Below are positions 33,726 to 39,649 of a stretch of 39,649 nucleotides of DNA, piece by piece. Made by a program: the position numbers and the translations under genes. Position 1 is the stretch's first letter. Every line of letters begins with the position of its first letter. The notes beneath the pieces are model-generated. The model was not told the DNA's origin, did no database searches, and was given only the letters and a program-made list of their open reading frames with translations. This DNA comes from an uncultured Lachnospiraceae bacterium (GTDB taxonomy: Bacteria; Bacillota; Clostridia; Lachnospirales; Lachnospiraceae). The stretch is from positions 1 to 39,649 of the forward strand of contig CADAKQ010000023.1 in NCBI GenBank assembly GCA_902788555.1, given 5' to 3'.

Positions 33726-34404
33726 CTATATAACCACCTTTTTGCTCATCGCTGATTATTTCACCCTTTTTAAGAGTGATAACTCGTTTTTGCATCATAT
33801 TAACGATTTCTCTATTATGGGTAACAACTACAACCGTTGTACCTTTTCTGTTTATATCCTCGAGCAGCCTCATAATCTCCCATGAATTCTTAGGATCAAG
33901 ATTTCCTGTCGGCTCATCTGCCAAAAGGAGCTCCGGCTTATTGACAAGTGCTCTCGCAAGAGCTACTCTTTGCTGCTCACCACCTGAAAGCTGCTTAGGA
34001 TATGATTTATACTTATCGGCAAGTCCGACAAGCGTAAGCATAGCAGGAACCTGTCTTCTTATAAATCTTGAAGGAGTTTCAACAACTCTCTGTGCAAAAG
34101 CAACATTTTCATATATAGTTCTGTCCTTAAGAAGTCGGAAGTTTTGGAACACAACACCGATTCTTCTTCTAAGCTTTGGTATATTTCTCCTTTTAAGCTT
34201 ACCATAGTCAACGCCGGCAACCTTGATATTACCGGATGTAGGTTCCATTTCCTTAAGTAAAAGCTTAATAAGTGAAGTCTTACCCGAACCGCTTGAACCA
34301 ACTATAAATACAAATTCTCCGGGCTCAATTTTAATATTAACATCGTTTAAAGCATATTTTTTTCCACCCGGATATTTATATTTTACATGTTCTAAATATA
34401 TCAT
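33715..34404 (-). CDS. ftsE: Cell division ATP-binding protein FtsE
   Basis: The 229-residue ATPase has Walker A GSSGSGKTS (about 36-44), signature LSGGEQQRVALARAL and Walker B LLLADEPTGNLDP, all close to FtsE consensus. It hydrolyses ATP to drive FtsX-mediated activation of cell wall hydrolysis. It is the first gene of the ftsE-ftsX-M23-ctp operon and has a clear promoter at 34482-34511. Confidence 0.96.
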   Translation of the reverse strand: MIYLEHVKYKYPGGKKYALNDVNIKIEPGEFVFIVGSSGSGKTSLIKLLLKEMEPTSGNIKVAGVDYGKLKRRNIPKLRRRIGVVFQNFRLLKDRTIYENVAFAQRVVETPSRFIRRQVPAMLTLVGLADKYKSYPKQLSGGEQQRVALARALVNKPELLLADEPTGNLDPKNSWEIMRLLEDINRKGTTVVVVTHNREIVNMMQKRVITLKKGEIISDEQKGGYIDED

Positions 34405-34481
34405 AATAAATTATCTCCTGTTAAAAAAGATTTTTAACGAATTTCCAAATATTACAAATTTGTTACATTTTTATTACATAA

Positions 34482-34511
34482 AGTATAGCAAACTATGTAG
34501 AAAGCTGTCAA
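34482..34511 (-). promoter_or_regulatory. Promoter of the ftsEX operon
   Basis: On the minus strand TTGACA (34506-34511), 18 bp and TATACT (34482-34487) preceded by TTTGC (extended -10) form a strong promoter, about 78 bp upstream of ftsE. An identical TTTGCTATACT core occurs in the promoter at 38682-38710. Confidence 0.8.
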
Positions 34512-34575
34512 TGGTTAGTTCTTACATTTTAGCGCATTTAATAAAATCTTAAACAACTAAAGCCGTATGTGCACA

Positions 34576-35664
34576 TTAATATTCAAGTGAATCCATATAT
34601 CTCATATATTTTGCAACCATAAGCGCAATCTTAAAGGTAATTGCATCCTCAAACACCCTAAGATCAAGTCCGGTGCTCTTCTGCAGCTTATCAAGTCTGT
34701 AAACAAGAGTATTCCTATGGATATAAAGTTGCCTTGAGGTTTCAGAAACATTCAAATTATTTTCGAAAAATTTATTGATGGTTGTAATGGTTTCATCATC
34801 GAAATCATCCGGTGATTTACCATCAAATATTTCCTTTATAAACATCTCACAAAGCTGTCTCGGAAGCTGATATATAAGTCTTCCTATACCAAGATTGCTG
34901 TAGGAAATGATTTTTCTGTCGTTGTAGAAAATCTTTCCAACCTCAAGTGCAAGCTTAGCCTCCTTATAAGAACGTGAAACAGCTTTTATCTCATTAACAA
35001 TTGTACCAAAGGATACGTTTACCGCTGACATAGCCTCAGTGTTAAGCATATCCACAATAACCTTAGCTGTCTTGGTTAAATCCTCATACGAATCGTTAGG
35101 TTTTACTTCCTTTACAAGTATTATATTCTTTTCATCAACAGCGGTTATAAAATCCTTTGATTTACTTGCGAACAGTGTTCTGATTGTCTCTAAGGCATTT
35201 GTATCCTTTTCATTTTTTGTTTCAATTATGAAAACAACTCTCTTCACATCTGTTTCAATATGAAGCTTCTTGGCTCTGTTATAAATATCAACCAGGAGCA
35301 GATTATCAAGAAGAAGGTTTTTGATAAAGTTGTCCTTATCAAATCTTTCCTTATATGCAACCAAAAGATTTTGTATCTGAAATACCACCATCTTGCCAAT
35401 CATATAAACATCTTCTGCCTCACCCTTAACAAGAAGAATGTACTCCAACTCATTTTCATCATAAATTTTGAAAAAGTGGAAGCCCATCATAACCTGGCTT
35501 TCAGCAGGTGATTCTGCGAAGTTTGTAACCGCATCTTCATAATCAGTAATATCTCTAATAGTCGATGCCAGAATCTTTCCTTCTGTATCCATTACACAAA
35601 GCTCTGTACGTGTAATATTTTTAACTCCATCAATAGTATCCTGGAGTATCTGATTTGAAATCAT
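34576..35664 (-). CDS. CdaR/PucR-family transcriptional regulator
   Basis: From ATG 35664 the protein has 362 residues. Its N-terminal half (to about 130) is a sugar-diacid-recognition-type sensor region and its C-terminus carries the PucR/CdaR HTH (NVSETSRQLYIHRNTLVYRLDKLQ). AAGGAG lies 8 bases before ATG 35664. An ATG 120 bp further upstream would add a 40-residue hydrophobic N-terminus and run into the terminator at 35765-35803, so it is rejected. It lies beside an MsmK-type sugar ABC ATPase gene, suggesting control of carbohydrate use. Confidence 0.88.
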   Translation of the reverse strand: MISNQILQDTIDGVKNITRTELCVMDTEGKILASTIRDITDYEDAVTNFAESPAESQVMMGFHFFKIYDENELEYILLVKGEAEDVYMIGKMVVFQIQNLLVAYKERFDKDNFIKNLLLDNLLLVDIYNRAKKLHIETDVKRVVFIIETKNEKDTNALETIRTLFASKSKDFITAVDEKNIILVKEVKPNDSYEDLTKTAKVIVDMLNTEAMSAVNVSFGTIVNEIKAVSRSYKEAKLALEVGKIFYNDRKIISYSNLGIGRLIYQLPRQLCEMFIKEIFDGKSPDDFDDETITTINKFFENNLNVSETSRQLYIHRNTLVYRLDKLQKSTGLDLRVFEDAITFKIALMVAKYMRYMDSLEY

Positions 35665-35764
35665 TTTACCACTCCTTACTTTATTTTTTCTTAGAGCCAT
35701 TGATAATTTCATATATCCGGCTGTATATAGCCATACATAGTATATTTTACAGCAAAACCACAAA

Positions 35765-35803
35765 AAATAAAAGAGGAAATGCATATTTTTTATGCATTTC
35801 CTC
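35765..35803 (-). terminator. Rho-independent terminator of the sugar ABC ATPase gene
   Basis: A 13-bp perfect stem (GAGGAAATGCATA 35773-35785, complement 35791-35803) with a 5-base loop is followed on the minus strand by TTTTATTTTTTG. It lies 34 bp after the ATPase stop codon. It separates that gene from the CdaR-like gene. Confidence 0.85.
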
Positions 35804-35836
35804 GAAATAATTGATATTTAATTAATTCACTTAGAA

Positions 35837-36949
35837 TTAGTTAGCTACAACTTCTTCAGTTTCCTTATCGAAGATATGTATCTTACTTAAATCAAATGCA
35901 AACTGAACTGTATCACCAGGTCTTGCAGTTGTACGAGCATTAACTCTTGCAGTAATATCAAACTGATCGATAGTGAAGTATAAGTAAACTTCAGCACCAA
36001 GCATTTCGTAGATATTAATTCTTGCATCGATAACGCTCTCCGGTGAAGACTCGATGAAGAGCTGCTCATCATGAATGTCCTCAGGACGAATACCAAGAAC
36101 AACTTCCTTATCAATAAAGTCACCTGCGATAAGCTTCTGAGCCTTAGCATCAGGAATCTTGATTGAGTGAGAACCAAACATAAGTAATACGTCTGCTCCT
36201 GACTTAACAACCTTACAATCAATAAAGTTCATAGGTGGCATACCCATGAATCCGGCAACGAATAAGTTGCATGGGTTATCATATAAGTTCTGTGGAGTAT
36301 CAACCTGCTGTACAATACCATCCTTCATAACTACGATTCTTGTTCCAAGAGTCATAGCCTCTGTCTGGTCATGTGTAACGTAGATGATAGTTGTCTGTAA
36401 TCTCTGATGAAGCTTTGAAATCTCGACACGCATCTGTACTCTGAGCTTTGCATCAAGGTTTGAAAGAGGCTCATCCATAAGGAATACCTTTGGCTCACGG
36501 ACGATTGCACGTCCCATAGCAACTCTCTGCCTCTGTCCACCTGATAAAGCCTTTGGCTTTCTGTCAAGTAAGTGCTCGATATCAAGAATCTTTGCAGCCT
36601 CATGTACCTGCTTATCAATTCTATCCTTTGGTACCTTTCTAAGCTTAAGTCCAAATGCCATATTATCATAAACTGACATATGCGGATACAAAGCGTAGTT
36701 CTGGAATACCATCGCGATATCTCTGTCCTTTGGCTCTACATCATTAACCATCTTATCGCCGATCCATAATTCACCTGAGCTGATATCCTCAAGTCCTGCG
36801 ATCATACGAAGTGTAGTAGACTTACCACATCCTGAAGGACCTACGAAGATAATGAATTCCTTATCTTCAATCTCAAGATTAAAGTCCTTAACAGCGTTAA
36901 AGCCGTTTGGGTAAATCTTATAAATATTCTTAAGTGATAAACTAGCCAT
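35837..36949 (-). CDS. Sugar ABC transporter ATPase, MsmK/UgpC family
   Basis: The 370-residue ATPase has Walker A GPSGCGKST (37-45), signature LSGGQRQR, Walker B VFLMDEPLSNLDAKLR and a C-terminal TOBE/OB domain (about 240-365). This group serves as a shared ATPase for several carbohydrate ABC importers (msmX/msmK-type). No permease or binding protein is adjacent, which fits a multitask ATPase. The start follows the strong ribosome binding site AAGGAGG. 36950-37133 is AT-rich leader in which no convincing promoter was found. Confidence 0.94.
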   Translation of the reverse strand: MASLSLKNIYKIYPNGFNAVKDFNLEIEDKEFIIFVGPSGCGKSTTLRMIAGLEDISSGELWIGDKMVNDVEPKDRDIAMVFQNYALYPHMSVYDNMAFGLKLRKVPKDRIDKQVHEAAKILDIEHLLDRKPKALSGGQRQRVAMGRAIVREPKVFLMDEPLSNLDAKLRVQMRVEISKLHQRLQTTIIYVTHDQTEAMTLGTRIVVMKDGIVQQVDTPQNLYDNPCNLFVAGFMGMPPMNFIDCKVVKSGADVLLMFGSHSIKIPDAKAQKLIAGDFIDKEVVLGIRPEDIHDEQLFIESSPESVIDARINIYEMLGAEVYLYFTIDQFDITARVNARTTARPGDTVQFAFDLSKIHIFDKETEEVVAN

Positions 36950-37133
36950 TTAAATTTTCCTCCTTAGATTAGCTAAATTTTCTGACTCACGATATACCGA
37001 TTTTACAACAGTTCACATTTAAAAACCATATAACTATTTAACAAAGAAGTTTGAAAAATATTGTGTAATTTGTATATCAAATATTTTTCGACAAAGATTT
37101 TAGATATTTTTAACAATATTTATGCCATGTCAA

Positions 37134-38042
37134 CTAGGTAAGTTTTGTGAAACCTTCACCAAAAGCTTCACTGACATCACTTATGAAGCAAAGCGATTTC
37201 GAGTCTATTCGACCAAGCATTTGTTTAATTTTTACGAGCTCTCTGCCGGAAACCACGCACATAATCATTCTTTTATCCTCATTGGTATAGGCACCTACTA
37301 TGTTTATATAGGTTACACCTCTTTCAAGTGTGTTTACAATATAATCAGCAAGCTTCATATGTTCAGTTGAAATAATATATATAAGCTTTGAACGTTTAAA
37401 GCCCTTAATTATATTATCAGATATTTTTGTTTCTATAACAAGCGCTATAATGGCATAAATGCCCTTAATAATTCCGAAAAAGCTTATGGCACACAAAATT
37501 ATAATGCCATCTATAATAAGCATAAGCTCGGGAATTGTGACATATTTAAGCCTTCTGCTTATCATGGTCGAAACCATATCAACTCCTCCCGAGGATGCAT
37601 CTGAGCTAAGTATAAGTCCAAGACCCATCCCCATAAAAAAAGCTCCAATAACAACATTTACCGGAAAGCTGTCCGTCCTCAAATTGGCATTTGGTAAAAT
37701 TGCAAGAAAAAAGGAAAGCATTGCAGTTCCGTATACTGTTTTAATAAATGTCTGTCTTTCAAAAGTTTTATACCCGATTATAAAAAGCGGTATATTTACT
37801 ACAGTATTGACGACCCACATAGGAATCCCCAGGGTATTATTTAAAATAACGGCAATACCTGTTACGCCACCCACAACAATCCCCAAAGTATTAAAATAAA
37901 TGATGAGTGCAACAGCCATTAAAAAAGCACCGAGTACAATTTTAAAATATTGTTTAAAAAGAGTACTCTTTTTTATTTTATATGATAAATCGTTTATTCT
38001 CTTATTATTTTTTATTTGTTTTATATAACTTCCCTTATTCAT
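37134..38042 (-). CDS. YitT-family membrane protein (DUF161/DUF2179)
   Basis: From ATG 38042 the protein has 302 residues: a basic N-terminus, about five membrane helices (the YitT core with GVVGGVTGIAVILNN and SSGGVDMVS), and a C-terminal soluble DUF2179 domain (LIYIISTEHMKLADYIVN onwards). Function is unknown; some members are thought to be transporters. GAGGAG lies 6 bases before ATG 38042. An in-frame ATG at 38090 is not used because the ribosome binding site sits after it. That site is in the 3' arm of the hairpin at 38045-38075. Confidence 0.88.
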   Translation of the reverse strand: MNKGSYIKQIKNNKRINDLSYKIKKSTLFKQYFKIVLGAFLMAVALIIYFNTLGIVVGGVTGIAVILNNTLGIPMWVVNTVVNIPLFIIGYKTFERQTFIKTVYGTAMLSFFLAILPNANLRTDSFPVNVVIGAFFMGMGLGLILSSDASSGGVDMVSTMISRRLKYVTIPELMLIIDGIIILCAISFFGIIKGIYAIIALVIETKISDNIIKGFKRSKLIYIISTEHMKLADYIVNTLERGVTYINIVGAYTNEDKRMIMCVVSGRELVKIKQMLGRIDSKSLCFISDVSEAFGEGFTKLT

Positions 38043-38044
38043 AA

Positions 38045-38075
38045 AAAACTCCTCATAATAATTATGAGGAGTTTT
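38045..38075 (-). terminator. Perfect palindrome: terminator stem containing the YitT ribosome binding site
   Basis: Arms AAAACTCCTCATAAT (38045-38059) and ATTATGAGGAGTTTT (38061-38075) are perfectly complementary around one central base. On the minus strand a T run (TTTTTT) follows, as in a terminator for the LytR_C gene. The 3' arm contains GAGGAG, the Shine-Dalgarno of the YitT gene. Termination and translation start are therefore mutually exclusive folds or the stem hides the site. Confidence 0.7.
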
Positions 38076-38099
38076 AATAATAATATTCATTTTTTAAAT

Positions 38100-38651
38100 T
38101 TACTGTCCGTCATCATCCGCTGTTCCGATTATAATAACGATATCAAACTCATCTGTAGAAATTGATACACCCTCAGTTACAGTACCCGTTTCTAAGCCTG
38201 CACCATTAAAATACTGAACCAAATCTGCGCCCACGCCCTCTTCCTTTGCTATAATTCTTGTAGTTTCCTGCGGAGTATCAAAATCGGAAGCAGTAGTATA
38301 TGTATAACCATAATCATTGAGTCTTTTACACCATCTACCTGCAAGCCCTATAACTTCCGTACTGTTAAGAACAAGAATATTCTTATTGTAAGAGGTTGAC
38401 GAAGCCAAATCCTGCTGAATCGGTGCCTCTGTTGCTTCTGTTGCCGTCTCATAAAGCAAATCATCATGTGCCCCCGCTTCCGTAAGCACATTATCACTCA
38501 CCGTTGTAGTAGGTGAATTATCTGTTTTATCGGATTTTACTACCTTAATAATAAAAAATATACCAAAAGCTATAATGGCAAGTCCCAAAATTATAACTAC
38601 AGTCTTTAATAAAATTGAAAAAAATAAGCCCACAGCGCTCTGCTTTTTCAT
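38100..38651 (-). CDS. Membrane-anchored LytR C-terminal-domain protein
   Basis: The 183-residue protein has a single N-terminal membrane helix (about 11-36), a Thr/Ala-rich linker (about 45-85) and a C-terminal LytR_C domain (ILVLNSTEVIGLAGRWCKRL to DIVIIIGTADDDGQ). LytR_C domains occur at the C-terminus of LytR-CpsA-Psr proteins and on their own, often near cell wall or Z-ring genes; function is unknown. The start follows AGGAGG with a long 10-base spacer. It is divergent from the FabG-like gene and ends in a hairpin shared with the YitT leader. Confidence 0.85.
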   Translation of the reverse strand: MKKQSAVGLFFSILLKTVVIILGLAIIAFGIFFIIKVVKSDKTDNSPTTTVSDNVLTEAGAHDDLLYETATEATEAPIQQDLASSTSYNKNILVLNSTEVIGLAGRWCKRLNDYGYTYTTASDFDTPQETTRIIAKEEGVGADLVQYFNGAGLETGTVTEGVSISTDEFDIVIIIGTADDDGQ

Positions 38652-38681
38652 GGAAAAAGTACCTCCTATCCTGTAAACAGT

Positions 38682-38725
38682 AGTATAGCAAAGATAGTTG
38701 TTTTTTTCAACTGTTTTGATATAAT
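38682..38725. promoter_or_regulatory. Overlapping divergent promoters (LytR_C gene / FabG-like gene)
   Basis: Minus strand: TTGAAA (38705-38710), 17 bp, TATACT (38682-38687) preceded by TTTGC. Plus strand: TTGTTT (38698-38703), 16 bp, TATAAT (38720-38725) preceded by TGA (extended -10). The plus-strand -35 lies inside the minus-strand spacer, so the two polymerases would compete. The FabG-like gene starts 103 bp downstream of its -10. Confidence 0.65.
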
Positions 38726-38827
38726 GAGAATATTGGGTATGTATACAATCTTTCAGAGCAAGTATAGCGTTTATACAAACCTTTGCCGAAAAAAAAATTT
38801 AAAAAATTTTAGAAAAGGGATTTAAAT

Positions 38828-39553
38828 ATGAAAACCGCAATTATAACAGGAGCCTCCAGAGGCATAGGCAGAGCCTGTGCCATAGAGTTATCAAGGGACT
38901 ATGATTTACTTGCCATTTGCTGCAAAGAAAATAAAGATAAATTAGAAGAAACCGCATCACATATAAGAAAAAACAGTTGTGAGGTTATGGCCTTTACAGG
39001 TGATATATCAGACTATGATTTCGTATCGGATATGATTTTTTCCATAATTAATAAATCAGGCAGAATCGATACTCTTATCAACAATGCCGGCATAGCTTCC
39101 ATCGGATTGTTTACGGATGTTACCCCTTCGGACTGGCAGAAAATGCTTGATACCAATCTTACCTCCGTTTATAACACCTGCCACGCAGTGGTGCCGCATA
39201 TGATACATGAAAAAGAAGGGCGTATCATAAATATCTCATCAGTCTGGGGACTTATCGGAGCTTCCTGTGAGGTCTGCTATTCCGCAACAAAAGGAGCTAT
39301 TAACAGCTTCACAAAAGCGCTTGCCAAGGAGCTTGCTCCAAGCAATATATCAGTCAATGCTATTGCCTTAGGTGCTGTAGATACTGATATGAACAGTGAA
39401 CTTACGTCAGAGGATAAAACCGCTTTATGCGAAGAAATTCCATACGGTCGTATGGCAAACTGTGAGGAATCTGCGCTTTTTATAAAAAAGCTTTCAGAAA
39501 TGCCATCCTACTTCACAGGTGAAGTTGTAAAATTTGATGGTGGGTGGATATAA
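38828..39553 (+). CDS. FabG-like short-chain dehydrogenase/reductase
   Basis: The 241-residue NAD(P)H oxidoreductase has the cofactor motif TGASRGIG (7-14), NNAG (85-88) and the catalytic Ser138, Tyr151 and Lys155 (YSATK). The closest family is 3-oxoacyl-ACP reductase, but no fatty acid gene is nearby, so a sugar or secondary alcohol substrate is equally possible. The start follows AAAAGGG. The stop overlaps the second copy of the 18-bp repeat. The remaining 39568-39649 holds nothing recognised. Confidence 0.93.
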   Translation: MKTAIITGASRGIGRACAIELSRDYDLLAICCKENKDKLEETASHIRKNSCEVMAFTGDISDYDFVSDMIFSIINKSGRIDTLINNAGIASIGLFTDVTPSDWQKMLDTNLTSVYNTCHAVVPHMIHEKEGRIINISSVWGLIGASCEVCYSATKGAINSFTKALAKELAPSNISVNAIALGAVDTDMNSELTSEDKTALCEEIPYGRMANCEESALFIKKLSEMPSYFTGEVVKFDGGWI

Positions 39554-39567
39554 ACTTCTGTTTATCG
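39550..39567 (+). repeat. 18-bp repeat at a stop codon, copy 2
   Basis: ATAAACTTCTGTTTATCG overlaps the TAA stop of the FabG-like gene and is identical to the minus-strand copy at the ABC permease stop (508-525). The hairpin is weak and no U-tract follows, so it is not a standard terminator. Confidence 0.7.
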
Positions 39568-39649
39568 CAGTAAGACAGATATCAGGTTGGTTAATATACT
39601 GAACAAAGAAAGCAGGCGGTTTATGTAACTCACATAGCTTCCTAAATCA

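Noticed and set aside
35665-35784. Longer N-terminus of the CdaR-like regulator from an upstream ATG
   Set aside because: It would add 40 hydrophobic residues encoded partly by the neighbouring terminator, and the good ribosome binding site serves ATG 35664.
1-39649. CRISPR array, insertion sequence or prophage
   Set aside because: No spaced direct repeats, transposase, integrase or phage structural genes were seen.

Overview
The window is AT-rich by eye, with almost all genes on the minus strand and strong AGGAGG-type ribosome binding sites. Gene content points to a strictly Gram-positive Clostridia member, probably a gut or rumen Lachnospiraceae (inference from families, not a search): ftsEX with an M23 hydrolase and an S41 protease, a CdaR-type regulator, an MsmK/UgpC-type sugar ABC ATPase, a FeoA-FeoB fusion with a Cys-rich FeoB-associated peptide, a Big2-type secreted protein and YczE/YitT membrane proteins. 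No rRNA, tRNA, CRISPR array, insertion sequence or prophage gene was seen.

Layout. 1-521 holds no gene, but has a 25-bp tandem repeat and an eroded 303-bp inverted repeat. 522-3547 is an ABC exporter pair (FtsX-type permease and ATPase) behind a promoter with two dyads. 3693-9811 carries small membrane proteins, a 1181-residue secreted Big2/propeller protein, an acidic lipoprotein and a newly noted 48-codon membrane ORF. It is divergent from an AraC regulator and a GH16 lipoprotein with a C-terminal CBM-like domain (9972-12379). A 219-bp foldback separates the convergent GH16 and TtcA-like genes. Next come an HTH-Uma2 fusion gene with an operator-like inverted repeat and a ProX-type editing deacylase.

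15227-19818 is the most unusual region. It is a co-directional cluster encoding, in transcription order, a DUF4291 protein, an NrtR-like Nudix/winged-helix regulator with a degenerate Nudix box, a microbial PARG (TIGR02452 type), two overlapping pol-beta-type nucleotidyltransferases (RlaP/YcgL-like) and a GNAT acetyltransferase. A near-consensus promoter with TACTACTAA-type repeats on both sides precedes it. I read it as a possible ADP-ribose-sensing, nucleic-acid modification or repair system.

20224-24080 holds an SLC13/ArsB-like transporter and the feo locus; the feo upstream region carries four TGTCTAAAT-type sites of alternating orientation exactly 26 bp apart. 24581-30192 has two GMP synthase genes, one lacking the amidotransferase domain, with an sce7726-type protein and a cyclic-di-GMP signalling gene between them. 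That signalling gene is split by an apparent one-base frameshift in an A6 run. 30290-34404 is the ftsE-ftsX-M23-ctp operon. 34576-39553 carries a CdaR-like regulator, an MsmK-like ATPase, a YitT protein, a LytR_C protein and a divergent FabG-like reductase.

A recurring feature is the number of long palindromes at gene 3' ends (195-497, 4488-4525, 12391-12609, 24428-24580, 30216-30281). Most resemble foldback or REP/MITE-like intergenic elements rather than ordinary terminators.
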